This document shows, one piece after another, positions 52,456 to 62,200 of a DNA stretch of 64,000 bases. Numbering within the stretch: position 1 is the stretch's first letter; every line of letters starts with the position of its first letter. The DNA is from Paenibacillus pabuli (GTDB lineage: Bacteria > Bacillota > Bacilli > Paenibacillales > Paenibacillaceae), in contig NZ_JBDOIO010000005.1 in NCBI RefSeq assembly GCF_039831995.1, positions 558,001 through 622,000 on the forward strand, written 5' to 3'. The notes below the pieces were generated by a model. That model did not search any database and was not told where the DNA came from. It saw nothing but the letters and a program-made list of their open reading frames with translations. Made by a program: the position numbers and the translations under genes.

Positions 52456-52896
52456 ATGAATACCACTATTGTTGAAGTTGATAACCAGGAATTGCTCGAT
52501 GCTTGCTTCGCCATTCGTACCGCTATCTTTGTGGAAGAGCAAGGGGTTCCTGCCCATGATGAATTCGATGCCTATGATGCGCTCGGCACGGAAGCCCGTC
52601 ATATTCTCCTCTACGTGGACGGTGTACCTGCCGCTTCCTCCAGACTGCGCGTTGTGGAGAATGTCGCCAAGCTGGAACGCATCTGTGTAATGATGGATTA
52701 CCGCAAGCACGGCCTCGGCCGGGTGCTGATTGACAAACTGGAGCAGATGGCTCTGGATCAAGGACTGGAGAAGGCTAAACTTCACGCACAGGTCCAAGCC
52801 TCCGGGTTCTACGAACGTCTTGGATATGCAGCAGCCTCCGATGTGTTTATGGAAGATGGCATTCCCCATCTGTTAATGACCAAGAAGCTCAAATAG
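52456..52896 (+). CDS. GNAT acetyltransferase (YjcF-like)
   Basis: The 146-residue protein is a compact GNAT. The N-terminus reads CFAIRTAIFVEEQGVPAHDE, and the acetyl-CoA loop is in VMMDYRKHGLGRVLIDKLE (RxxGxG variant). The C-terminal strand is AQVQASGFYERLGYAAASD. YjcF-like proteins have unknown acceptors. AAAGGAG lies eight bases before the ATG at 52456. It shares a promoter region with the divergent MarR gene and ends at a strong terminator. Confidence 0.87.
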   Translation: MNTTIVEVDNQELLDACFAIRTAIFVEEQGVPAHDEFDAYDALGTEARHILLYVDGVPAASSRLRVVENVAKLERICVMMDYRKHGLGRVLIDKLEQMALDQGLEKAKLHAQVQASGFYERLGYAAASDVFMEDGIPHLLMTKKLK

Positions 52897-52901
52897 ATAT
52901 T

Positions 52902-52950
52902 AAAAAACGCCTCTGTACTCACTTTTTCAGTGAGATACGGAGGCGTTTTG
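52902..52950 (+). terminator. Bidirectional terminator between the GNAT gene and rlmN
   Basis: AAAACGCCTCTGTACTCAC and GTGAGATACGGAGGCGTTTT form a long stem, with A and T runs outside. It can end both converging transcripts. Confidence 0.9.
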
Positions 52951-52995
52951 CCTACGTGCACTATACTGTGCCGCAACAATCGTCTCAAGGGACGA

Positions 52996-54090
52996 TTACC
53001 CCATAGCCAGACGGTCTGGCTGTGACTCGGCAGCATTATTTTTCATCTGTTTACTGCGCAATTGACCGCAGGCCGCATCGATGTCAGTACCGTGTTCCAT
53101 ACGTACCGTGGAGTTGATGTTATTTTTCTTAAGCGTATCATAGAAGCCCAGAATCGATTCTTCCGTACTCCGCTGATATTGACTATGCTCATCTACCGGG
53201 TTGTATGGGATCAGATTGACGCTGACCATATTCTTACGGCTGGACAACAGTTCAGCAAGTTCTGTCGCATGCTCCCGTTGATCATTAACATCCCGAAGTA
53301 AAATATATTCGAACATGATGCGTTTGTTCGTGGTAGCCAAATAATAATCCACCGCGTCCATCAGCTGTTCAATCGGGAAGGCCCGGTTGATCTTCATGAT
53401 ATGTGTACGCAGTTCGTTATTCGGTGCGTGCAAAGAGATCGCCAGATTAACCTGCAAACTGCTGTCTGCAAATTCCTTGATCTTGTCAGGCAATCCACTT
53501 GTGGATACGGTGATACGCTTGGCAGCAAGTGCCAGTCCTTTACGATCCTTGATGACTTCAATGAAATCGCTCATGTTCTGGAAATTGTCGAACGGTTCGC
53601 CAATCCCCATCACGACCACGTTGGTTACCCGCTCGCCCTGGCCAGCTGCATCCAGGTGTCGCTGCACGTGCATAATCTGTTCCACAATTTCTCCTGCGGA
53701 CAAGTCACGGCTTTTCTTGATCAGCCCACTCGCGCAGAAGCTGCAGCCAATATTACAGCCTACTTGAGTGGTTACACATACAGTCAGGCCGTATTTTTGG
53801 CGCATTAATACGGTCTCAATCAGGTTGCCGTCCTGCATCCGCAGCAGAAATTTCACCGTACCGTCTGCCGACTCCTGCTTCACATGCTCACTCAGCGAGT
53901 TCATGGTGAAGTGTTCGGAGAGGACATCCAGACATTCCTGGCGGACATCGGACATCTCGGGAAAATCATGTACGCGCTCTTGATATAACCATTCCCAGAT
54001 TCGGGAAGCACGGGATTTCTTCTGCCCATGCTCCGGCAGCCAGGAACGAAGTTGCTCTAATGTTAATCCATAAATGGATGATTTGTTCAT
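52996..54090 (-). CDS. rlmN: 23S rRNA/tRNA adenine-C2 methyltransferase RlmN (radical SAM)
   Basis: The 364-residue enzyme has the radical SAM cysteines in CNIGCSFC (Cys112, Cys116, Cys119), the SAM-binding stretch [13 protein letters not shown] and a late mechanistic cysteine in [12 protein letters not shown]. RlmN methylates C2 of A2503 in 23S rRNA and A37 in some tRNAs. The close relative Cfr methylates C8 and gives drug resistance; the GIGEPFDN and [11 protein letters not shown] blocks here fit RlmN better. GAGG stands eight bases before the ATG at 54090. It lies away from the usual prkC/rsmB neighbourhood, so it may be a second copy. Confidence 0.9.
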   Translation of the reverse strand: MNKSSIYGLTLEQLRSWLPEHGQKKSRASRIWEWLYQERVHDFPEMSDVRQECLDVLSEHFTMNSLSEHVKQESADGTVKFLLRMQDGNLIETVLMRQKYGLTVCVTTQVGCNIGCSFCASGLIKKSRDLSAGEIVEQIMHVQRHLDAAGQGERVTNVVVMGIGEPFDNFQNMSDFIEVIKDRKGLALAAKRITVSTSGLPDKIKEFADSSLQVNLAISLHAPNNELRTHIMKINRAFPIEQLMDAVDYYLATTNKRIMFEYILLRDVNDQREHATELAELLSSRKNMVSVNLIPYNPVDEHSQYQRSTEESILGFYDTLKKNNINSTVRMEHGTDIDAACGQLRSKQMKNNAAESQPDRLAMG

Positions 54091-54267
54091 TGTATAGTCC
54101 TCTTTTCGCAAAAAGCATATGGCTTATCGGTCCTACCAAAAAACCTCTACTCTGTATTGTCCCAAAATTATCGAGCGAACACAAGGGCTTTTGCATTTCT
54201 TCCAAGAGGTTTTAGCTATGGCAAATCTGCACAATGCACACTGTTTCCCTTTGTCGGGTCTTCGTGT

Positions 54268-55623
54268 TTAGAAGTGAATGATACCGGATGTGTGCAGCAG
54301 CACGAGCACAACCAGGATCGGTGCCACGTAACGCAGCATGAACAGCCAAATCCGGAACCAGCCAGCATTCAGGCCGGAAGCCTCCGCAGCCTTCTTCCAG
54401 AAGTATCCCGCAAAAATGGTCACAAGCAATCCGCCAATTGGCAGCAGAATGTTGGACGCTACAAAGTCCATCCAGTCGAACACACTCTTCGAACCAATTG
54501 TCCATTCAGGCAGCAGACCCAGTGAGAGCACGGAAGGCAGGCCGACGATAAAAACAGCCAGCGAGATCACCCATACGGCACGGCTTCTGCTCCAAGATAG
54601 ACGTTCCATGAAATATTTCACCGGAACTTCAAGCAAGGATACGGCAGACGTCAGTGCTGCAATGGCCAGCAGGATGAAGAACAGTCCGCCAAACAGGAAT
54701 CCGAGCGGCATAGCCGAGAACGCAGCTGGAAGAGCCACGAAAATGAGTGAAGGCCCCTGGTCCGGTGCAATCCCAAATGAAAACGTCGTTGGAAAAATGA
54801 TCAGACCTGCAATGAACGCATAGAGCAGGTCACCCGCACCAACAGCGATAGTGGCTCCACCCAGTGATTGATTTTTATCTACATAGGATCCGTAAGTGAC
54901 CAGAATACCCATCCCGAGCGACAGGGAGAAGAAGGCATGTCCAAGCGCAACCAGCGCAGATTCAGTCGTCAGCTGTGAGAAATCAGGATTCAGGAAAAAG
55001 GAAACTCCTGCACCAGCTCCAGGCAGGGTCACTGCCCGAATCATAAGAATAATCAGCAGAACCAGCATGGCCGGGATCAGGACCTTGTTAAATTTCTCAA
55101 TCCCGTTGGAAACCCCTTTGGCTACGATCCAGCCTGTAATCAGGACCGAAATCAACTGCCACAGAATAGGCAAATATCCACCTACAAAGGAACCAAACTG
55201 CCCGGCATAATCCGGATTGTCAAACAACGTGCCGCTAAAAGAGGTCACAGCATAGTGCAGCGTCCAGCCTGCGATAATAACGTAGAAGGAAAGGATAATG
55301 AACGGTGTCAGTACTTGCAGTAATCCTGCTGCAAGCCATCCCTTATGTCCACCAGCCTTGATAAATGCTGTAGCCGCACTGCCTCTGCCGCTGCGGCCAA
55401 TCGCAAGTTCCGCGAGCAGTACAGGCAGACCAATAAGCAGCAGACAGACGATGAAGAGCAGGAAAAACGCAGCTCCCCCATTTTCCCCTGTAATATAAGG
55501 GAATTTCCACATGTTTCCGAGACCAACCGAACTACCGATGGCGGCTAGGATAAACCCGGCGCGTGAGAAGCGCTCACCTTTGCCAGTATTGTCTTGCTCC
55601 AGGTTTGACTTACTAAAATTCAT
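54268..55623 (-). CDS. Sodium-dependent transporter (NSS/LeuT family)
   Basis: The 451-residue protein has about eleven or twelve helices. The LeuT-type first helix reads AAIGSSVGLGNMWKFPYITG, which lines the sodium and substrate sites, followed by GGAAFFLLFIVCLLLIGLPV. A helix 6 unwound region is likely in ALGHAFFSLSLGMGILVTYG. NSS members import amino acids or related amines with sodium. No neighbouring pathway gene gives the substrate. It is transcribed alone, between rlmN and greA on the same strand but well separated. Confidence 0.91.
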   Translation of the reverse strand: MNFSKSNLEQDNTGKGERFSRAGFILAAIGSSVGLGNMWKFPYITGENGGAAFFLLFIVCLLLIGLPVLLAELAIGRSGRGSAATAFIKAGGHKGWLAAGLLQVLTPFIILSFYVIIAGWTLHYAVTSFSGTLFDNPDYAGQFGSFVGGYLPILWQLISVLITGWIVAKGVSNGIEKFNKVLIPAMLVLLIILMIRAVTLPGAGAGVSFFLNPDFSQLTTESALVALGHAFFSLSLGMGILVTYGSYVDKNQSLGGATIAVGAGDLLYAFIAGLIIFPTTFSFGIAPDQGPSLIFVALPAAFSAMPLGFLFGGLFFILLAIAALTSAVSLLEVPVKYFMERLSWSRSRAVWVISLAVFIVGLPSVLSLGLLPEWTIGSKSVFDWMDFVASNILLPIGGLLVTIFAGYFWKKAAEASGLNAGWFRIWLFMLRYVAPILVVLVLLHTSGIIHF

Positions 55624-55861
55624 CGTATCTACTCCATCACTTTAAAGTTTTCCCGTAATTATATAACAGTCCTCGTGTCAGGTCATGCGAAAATCGAAAT
55701 TTATCGAAATGTTATTTATTTACATTCGAGAAAAAGGTTATTTTTATTAATCATTCCACCTACATCCCAGTATGGGACAAAAATGGACGCTCCATCCCCT
55801 TGCACGATGTTACATATAAGAAAGACTTCAGGTAACCTTCTAGATTACTGTTTTTTGGCAC

Positions 55862-55908
55862 AAAAAAAGGATTACGCTCGCCATTTACATGGCAGCAACG
55901 TAACCCTT
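55862..55908 (-). terminator. Terminator after greA
   Basis: GGGTTACGTTGCTGCCAT and ATGGCGAGCGTAATCC pair on the minus strand with a short loop, followed by seven T residues. Confidence 0.9.
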
Positions 55909-55921
55909 ATTTGATCTGTAG

Positions 55922-56401
55922 TTAGTTCGATCTGATCTCAAGCAACTCATATTTGATGACACCCATCGGTGCATTAACATGAATGACGCTGCCTACTTCT
56001 TTGCCCATAATTTCCTTGCCGAGCGGGCTTTCGTAGGAAATTTTGTTATCCGCCACATCAGCTTCGGCTGGACCGACCAGTTGATATTCAATCTTCTCTG
56101 CGAATTCAATATCATTCAGCAGCACGATTGAGCCAATGCTCACCTTGTTGGAGTCGATGTTGTCCGAATTAATCACTCTTGCCTTGGTCAGCATCTTCTC
56201 CAGAATCAAAATGCGGGTTTCCATAAATGCCTGATCATCTTTGGCTGAATGATACTCACTATTTTCCTTCAGGTCACCGTAACTGATCGCAAGTTTCAGA
56301 CGCTCAGCCAACTCTTTACGCTTCACCGTCTTCAATTCCCTCAGTTCGTCCTCCAGCTTTTCCAAGCCTTCCTGTGTCAAAATCACTTCATCATTAGCCA
56401 T
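55922..56401 (-). CDS. greA: Transcription elongation factor GreA
   Basis: The 159-residue protein has the N-terminal coiled coil (LTQEGLEKLEDELRELKTV) with the acidic tip Asp43 and Glu46 in SYGDLKENSEYHSAK, and a C-terminal FKBP-like domain. It enters the secondary channel of RNA polymerase and helps cleave backtracked RNA. Length and motifs are standard. AGGAG precedes the ATG. It has its own promoter region and terminator. Confidence 0.94.
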   Translation of the reverse strand: MANDEVILTQEGLEKLEDELRELKTVKRKELAERLKLAISYGDLKENSEYHSAKDDQAFMETRILILEKMLTKARVINSDNIDSNKVSIGSIVLLNDIEFAEKIEYQLVGPAEADVADNKISYESPLGKEIMGKEVGSVIHVNAPMGVIKYELLEIRSN

Positions 56402-56516
56402 TTTTCCATCTCCTAATCCTGCTTTCTATCTATATTCTAACCTATATCCACTCCAAACGGTTAACATACCCCCGAAAAAAGAAATTCATCCCTCATCTAT
56501 ACCTATGTGCTGCCTC

Positions 56517-56534
56517 AATTGTACCGGTACAATT
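56517..56534. promoter_or_regulatory. Perfect 18-bp palindrome between greA and the NAT gene
   Basis: AATTGTACC-GGTACAATT is a perfect palindrome with no spacer. It lies 116 bp before greA and 105 bp before the NAT gene. It looks like an operator of a dimeric repressor, but no regulator gene is adjacent. Confidence 0.55.
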
Positions 56535-56638
56535 CAGGTAAATGTGAGTATCCATTTTAATCATTCACTCCTACAATGAACTCATGGCCTTTTGCTTCCC
56601 TTTAGAATGGCCGACTAACTGATGTGAGGTGATTCCGC

Positions 56639-57502
56639 TTGAACACATTAACAGATTCAGAACGGAGATCCTATCTGAAACGGATCCACATTGATGATAT
56701 TAAACCGCCAACATTGGAATACTTGTCAGAGGTTCATCGTGCACACGTGCAGTACCTTTCATGGCAAACGATAGATATCTTTACCAAGCGGCCGGAGGGA
56801 ATCGATCTTGCAAATTCAGTCCGACTTGTTCTGCAAGGACGCAGCGGGTACTGCTTTCATCTAAATGGCGCATTCAGCATTCTGCTTCGTTCACTTGGCT
56901 ATGAAGTACAGTGGCATCGTGCCGGAGTCCAGCCCCATGGCGAACAGCCACGAGTAAACTCGTTCCATCTTGGGCTGTCCGTACTCCTACCTGAAACTGA
57001 TAACGAACGCTGGATCGTCGATGTGGGCCTGGGAGGCATGCCCTTCAATCCCCTGCCACTTCGTTATGGGATCTATGGAGAAGCTCCTTTCACCTACACC
57101 CTAATGTCATCCAGCGTTGCTTCTGATGGATGGCGGCTTGAATATGAACCACATGGTCCCAGTGAGGGCGTAGACTATGCACCCGAGGTGCTTCGTAACC
57201 TGGATGAGTTCATCCCCAAACATCAATTCTACAGTCAATCGGCCGAATCACCATGGCATAACGTTTTCCTGATTCGCCAAAGGGATGCTGCGGCCAGCAA
57301 CGAGCTGCGCGGATGCATGCTGCGAACCCATACCGCAGAAGGCATTCATAAAACCGAAATACAGAGTTACACCGAGTGGAGAGAGTTGTTGGACGGAGTC
57401 TTTCATGAACCGTTGGTACGCTACAGTGAACTGGAGCGTGTGGAGATGTGGGAACGCATTCGAGTTGCGCATGATAAGTGGAAGAGAACGCAACAGGGAT
57501 AA
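56639..57502 (+). CDS. nat: Arylamine N-acetyltransferase
   Basis: The 287-residue protein has the NAT catalytic triad: Cys72 in GRSGYCFHLNGAF, His110 in VNSFHLGLSV and Asp128 in WIVDVGLGG. NAT enzymes pass acetyl from acetyl-CoA to aromatic amines or hydrazines, and detoxify or take part in secondary metabolism. The start is a TTG at 56639 with GAGGTGA six bases upstream. The Sfp-type gene follows 82 bp later on the same strand and probably shares the transcript. Confidence 0.91.
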   Translation: MNTLTDSERRSYLKRIHIDDIKPPTLEYLSEVHRAHVQYLSWQTIDIFTKRPEGIDLANSVRLVLQGRSGYCFHLNGAFSILLRSLGYEVQWHRAGVQPHGEQPRVNSFHLGLSVLLPETDNERWIVDVGLGGMPFNPLPLRYGIYGEAPFTYTLMSSSVASDGWRLEYEPHGPSEGVDYAPEVLRNLDEFIPKHQFYSQSAESPWHNVFLIRQRDAAASNELRGCMLRTHTAEGIHKTEIQSYTEWRELLDGVFHEPLVRYSELERVEMWERIRVAHDKWKRTQQG

Positions 57503-57584
57503 AAGAAGGCAACACCGGAATAGGAGAACGAAGGGATATAAAGGAAAATTTGCTGCACATGCCGAATATCTCGTCAGGTGATAA

Positions 57585-58274
57585 ATGATGATAAACATTC
57601 AAGTTCTACGCATTCCTGCAGAAGTACCCAAGGAAGGTTGGGATTCGTTCCTCGCACTTGTCTCGGATGAACGGCGGCAGCAAGCGGCACGTTATGTCCA
57701 TCAGGCCGATGCCCATCGTTCGGTAATGGGAGAAGTGTTGGCTCGTGTGACATTGGGCAAGCTGACTGGTGCGATACCGGGGGATCTTTCTTTTATTCGC
57801 AATACCTACGGCAAGCCTTCGCTCATCAGCCATCCTAATCTGCCCTTCAATGTATCCCACTCCGGCGATTGGGTTGCGGTAATTTCGGGAGGTCAAGATC
57901 CACTGGGCGTGGATGTAGAGCAAATATCCCCCATCGACATGACGATTGCCGAACGCTTCTTCTCTCCGGTAGAGAGCCGAAATCTGGCAGCAGCGCCCGC
58001 AGAGCAGCAGCTGGAAACCTTCTATCAACTGTGGACGCTGAAAGAAAGTTATATCAAGGCCATCGGTATGGGATTATCCATGCCGCTTGATTCCTTCTCC
58101 ATGCTGCGCGGCATGGACGGATTCTGGCATTGTCCTGAAGCACCAACCTATCGTTTTCTCAGCCAACGTCTGGATGATGGACATATGCTGGCAGCTGCTT
58201 GTTCCGTAGAAATGGAACTCCCCGCCAAACCTGATGTGGTTACCATTGAGGATCTATATTCATTATTAATGTGA
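57585..58274 (+). CDS. sfp: 4'-phosphopantetheinyl transferase (Sfp type)
   Basis: The 229-residue protein has the two Sfp motifs: GVDVE (108-112, magnesium site) and WTLKESYIKA (150-159). It moves phosphopantetheine from CoA to carrier-domain serines, which activates peptide synthetases such as the one 1 kb downstream. Length fits monomeric pseudo-dimeric Sfp enzymes. AGGTGA stands just before two adjacent ATGs. A strong terminator follows. Confidence 0.93.
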   Translation: MMINIQVLRIPAEVPKEGWDSFLALVSDERRQQAARYVHQADAHRSVMGEVLARVTLGKLTGAIPGDLSFIRNTYGKPSLISHPNLPFNVSHSGDWVAVISGGQDPLGVDVEQISPIDMTIAERFFSPVESRNLAAAPAEQQLETFYQLWTLKESYIKAIGMGLSMPLDSFSMLRGMDGFWHCPEAPTYRFLSQRLDDGHMLAAACSVEMELPAKPDVVTIEDLYSLLM

Positions 58275-58308
58275 AGGAGGGAATTTGATTCCTCCCTTCT
58301 TTTTTTTC
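58273..58308 (+). terminator. Terminator after sfp
   Basis: GAAGGAGGGAAT and ATTCCTCCCTTC form a stem with a short loop, followed by eight T residues. Confidence 0.92.
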
Positions 58309-58491
58309 ACCTTTTTAAAACGTAAAGTTTCAAAAAAATGATTACATCTTGTCCAATTAATGGTACTATAGAACCACTTGGACGAGAAATAGGTAAAACA
58401 GATCAGGCTTTTATTACTAGATTATACCTTACATACTTTTGTCGATCCCCGATTCTCTCTCCGATTCATTATTTTAGAAGGAAGTGGACAA

Positions 58492-58806
58492 ATGCATATC
58501 TTTTTGCAAAACAGTGCGGGTGTGACCAAAAACGTCAAGGTTGGTTTCAGTTGGACAACATTATTTTTCGGGTTTCTCCCTGCTCTGTTCCGCGGTGATT
58601 TGAAATGGGCTGTTATTATGTTTTTAATCGCTGCAGCTATCGGAGTCTTCACTTTTGGTTTCGGGGCTTGGGTTAGCGGAATCGTATTCTCGTTCGTCTA
58701 CAACAAAATTTATATTAAAGAATTGCTAGAAAAAGGTTACCGCCCTGCAAATGCTGAATCCCAAGCGGTTCTTGAGAGAACCCAAATCGTTGCCCCAGCA
58801 GCATAA
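58492..58806 (+). CDS. Small two-span membrane protein
   Basis: The 104-residue protein has an N-terminal amphipathic stretch (NVKVGFSWTTLFFGFLPALF), a central hydrophobic region (AVIMFLIAAAIGVFTFGFGA, then GIVFSFVYNKIYI) and a polar Ala-rich tail. The motif G-F-S-W-T-T-L-F-F-G-x-x-P is shared by small proteins of the DUF2628/HrgC sort, of unknown role. AAGGAAG precedes the ATG. It is monocistronic between two terminators. Confidence 0.65.
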   Translation: MHIFLQNSAGVTKNVKVGFSWTTLFFGFLPALFRGDLKWAVIMFLIAAAIGVFTFGFGAWVSGIVFSFVYNKIYIKELLEKGYRPANAESQAVLERTQIVAPAA

Positions 58807-58888
58807 CCTATACTTTAAAAGAAGCTAGCACTAAAGTTTTTCTAGATTCAACTTGTAGATAGTTAGATAGTAGATATGTAGAAAGACC

Positions 58889-58919
58889 AAAATCCCTGGC
58901 AAATTAGCCAGGGATTTTT
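58889..58919 (+). terminator. Terminator after the small membrane protein gene
   Basis: AAATCCCTGGC and GCCAGGGATTTTT form a perfect stem with a loop of about eight bases. It may also stop the NRPS operon coming from the other side. Confidence 0.9.
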
Positions 58920-58921
58920 GA

Positions 58922-59040
58922 TTATTCATTCAACAGACCCGGTGCGACGTTCAGCCCCGTCCCATCCATGGCGACAGGAACATCGCCAGGACGTAGACGA
59001 TACTGACAATTGCAATTGCCTTGGGATGCAGCCGGAGTCT
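58922..59040 (-). pseudogene. Decayed N-terminal stub of a DHA2 (EmrB/QacA) exporter
   Basis: Directly after mbtH, the minus strand reads HPKAIAIVSIVYVLAMFLS in one frame, then MDGTGLNVAPGLLNE and a stop in another. Together these resemble helix 1 of DHA2 exporters, where K-A-I-A-x-V-Y-V-L-A-M-F-M-S is followed by I-M-D-T-T-I-V-N-V-A-L-P. A frameshift and early stop leave about 40 codons, and the other thirteen helices are missing. No start codon or ribosome binding site is clear. It looks like the remnant of a siderophore exporter once cotranscribed with the synthetase. Confidence 0.5.
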
Positions 59041-59276
59041 TATCCGCCAGCCTCTTGAACCACCCCGGGCATTCCCGTTTCATCGCAGAGGCTTAGTGGC
59101 TTCAAGTCCGTCCACTGCTCCGCGATGTAATCAAGACACACCCGGCGTTTGGCCTTGCCCAGCATCTGGGTCCAGCCTGCGGGGACCGGAATGGATGCAG
59201 GCCAGAGCGAATACTGCCCTTCCTCATTGATTAATACCAGATAGCTGCTGTCTTCCTGTTCAAAAGGGTTGCTCAT
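59040..59276 (-). CDS. mbtH: MbtH-like protein
   Basis: The 78-residue protein carries the MbtH signature: NPFEQEDSSYLVLINEEGQY, SLWPASIPVPAGW, then CLDYIAEQWTDLKPLSL. The three conserved Trp positions are present. MbtH proteins bind adenylation domains and are needed for their folding or activity. It starts 12 bp after the synthetase stop with AGGAGG in between, so it is in the same operon. The last ten residues (DETGMPGVVQEAGG) extend a little past the usual end. Confidence 0.94.
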   Translation of the reverse strand: MSNPFEQEDSSYLVLINEEGQYSLWPASIPVPAGWTQMLGKAKRRVCLDYIAEQWTDLKPLSLCDETGMPGVVQEAGG

Positions 59277-59288
59277 CGGCTTATCCTC

Positions 59289-62200
59289 CTATTTAAGATG
59301 AACTTGGCGCTGATTCAGCATCTCCAGCTTGGCCGTCAGTGTCTGGCATATTTCCGCCAGCGGTCCAGGCTGACACAGATCCTTGTGGCGGCAGGCAATA
59401 TCATGCCGCTCCATTTGGCCTCCAATATAGGCATTCCACATCTCGGGTTCAATGGGGTCAAACCAGTCCGGAATTACGGTAGAACGGAAGAAGATCAGAT
59501 CGCCTTCGAATCGGGAAGGTGTGTATGCCCCCAGAATCCGTACGGAATTTTCATAGGTCTTCCGCAGTTTCATGATCGTCTCCTCATCCAGACTCGCCAG
59601 TGCACTCCCTTCACTGCGCAGAATACGCATGGCTGCTGCCATATCCAGCGGTCCTTCCCCAATACTGTCCGGATCGTATCCACCAAGTGCAAGCAGGGCA
59701 GTCAGTGCCTCTTCCTCATCCGGTTCCCCGCGAATCGGAAGATAATGACTCGGGTATGCATCCAGCATGGCGAGAAATTCCACCTCTTCCCCTTCCGACT
59801 GAAGCTGCACAGCCATGGCCTGAGCAACATTGCCTCCCAGGGACCAGCCCAGCAAACGGTAAGGTCCCTCAGGCTGAACGGAGCGCATATGACGGATATA
59901 ATCTGCTGTCATGTCCTCCAGCGTAGCCGGAAGATCCTCGTACTGGGCAATGCCGCGAGCCTGCAAACCGTAAATCGGATATTCCATACCCAGATGTTTC
60001 ATCAATCCGGCATAACACCAGCTTAATCCTCCGGCAGGATGTACACAGAACAGCGGAAGGTGAGCTCCGTGAGTCCGAAGAGGCAGCAGCACTTGCAGCG
60101 AACCCGTTCCCGTATCCGAATCCATTTCAAGCCGTTCGGCCAGTCCGGCAACCGTTGCTGTTTCAAACAAAATGCCAATCCCCGGTTCCTTGCCCATGGC
60201 CTCCCGGATTCGGCTCATCAGACGAACAGCGAGCAGGGAATGTCCGCCAAGTTCAAAGAACCCATCATCAATGCTGACACTTCGCAACCCCAGCACTTCG
60301 GCAAACAGATCACACAGAATCTGCTCCTGCGGATTACGTGGTGCCCGGCCACCGGAGGTCAGCTGCATTTCCGGTACAGGCAATGCCTTGCGGTCCAGCT
60401 TGCCGTTGGCAGTGAGCGGTATAGCCTCCATGGTGACCACTGCTGATGGAACCATGTAATCAGGCAGACTCGCTGACGCATGACGGCGAAGCATAGCCGA
60501 TTCAGGCCCTGAACCTGTCTCTGAGTCCGGAACAATATACGCTACGAGGCGTTTATCTCCCGGCTGGTCCTCACGGACAATGACCGCAGCTTGTGCAACC
60601 TCGGGATGCCTAGCGAGCACCGCTTCAATCTCGCCGAGCTCGATGCGAAAACCGCGTATTTTCACCTGCTGATCCGCCCGGCCCAAATAATCGAGTGACC
60701 CATCATGAAGTCTTTTGGCCAAATCCCCCGTCCGATACATGCGTGTTCCTGCAGGTCCATATGGATCTGCAACAAATCGCTCCGCCGTCAGTTCCGGCCT
60801 GCCCCAATACCCACGGGCAAGTCCTGCCCCGGCCACGTACATCTCACCCGTCACTCCTGCAGGCACAGGCTGGAGATGATCATCCAGCACATATACCCGA
60901 AGATCCGGAATAGCGCAGCCGATCCAGCTGCTTGCCCCCTCTGCGGCACTGCCCGCATACAGTTCCTGATAGCTGACATGGACGGTGGTCTCCGTAATGC
61001 CATACATATTAATCAGTTTAGGTGCGTCATCTGAATGGCGACTATACCAATCCTCTAATCGACCTAGCTCCAGTGCCTCTCCTCCAAAGATCACGTAACG
61101 GAGTCCAAGCTTTTGCCCCCACTCCGGATGCTCCCGATCTGCCTGCATAAGCTGGTAGAATGCCGACGGCGTCTGATTCAATACCGTTACCTCTTGCTCG
61201 GCAAGTAGCTGCAGGAAGGCTCCTGGAGAGCGACTAATCTCATGCGGTACAATGACCAGCCGGCCCCCGTGCAGCAGCGGTCCCCAGATCTCCCAGACCG
61301 AGAAATCAAATGCATAAGAATGGAATAACGTCCATACATCACTGCCATCAAACTGGAACCAGTGCTGTGTGGCCTCAAATAGCCGGATCACATTCGCGTG
61401 GGGAATAACCACTCCCTTTGGTTTACCTGTGGAACCCGAGGTATAGATCATATAAGCTGGACTGAGATGAGATACGCGTCCATTGCACTCACCATCTGCG
61501 GGATTACGTTCATCTTGAACAGACAGCCGCTGAATGGTTTGAGAGTCGTCCAGGTTCAACCATTGTACGGATTCCATCGGAGGTAGCAGGGATGCTACTT
61601 CCTCGTTTGTAATCATCACGCTCGGAGCCGCGTCTGTCAGCATATGCGTCAACCGGTCTGAGGGATAATTTGGATCAAGCGGAAGATAGGCCGCACCTGC
61701 TTTTAACACAGCCAGAATACTAACCACCATATCAATGGAACGAGGCAGTGCGAGAGCAACCATCTGCTCTGGACCCACTCCTTCTGCAATCAACAACCTT
61801 GCCAGCCTGTTGGCTCTGGCATTGAGCTCATTATAGTTAATGGCCGTGTCCCCCAAGCTCACAGCCGGTGCATCCGGAGTAGCCGCCACCTGAACTTCAA
61901 AGCGCTCAGCAATGGTCAGGCCAGATACAGATGTCTCATCCCCTGCAGCAATGCATTGCTGCTCCAACAGCGCACGTTCCTTGGGAGTTACCACGTTAAA
62001 ACGGCTAATGTGCTCATCCGTATGCTGGACGGCATCCTCCAGCACCTGGATCAACCGGACCACCAATTCTGCTGCGGTTGATTCCCGGAAAAGATCCGTA
62101 CTGTACTCCAGCACACCTTCGACTCCAGCAGGCGAACCATTATGTTCACGTTGTTCCGTGAGCTCCACAGTCAGATCGAATTTGGAGGAACCCACGCCAT

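Noticed and set aside
52996..54090. Cfr-type resistance methyltransferase
   Set aside because: The motif blocks GIGEPFDN and [11 protein letters not shown] resemble RlmN of Bacillus rather than Cfr.
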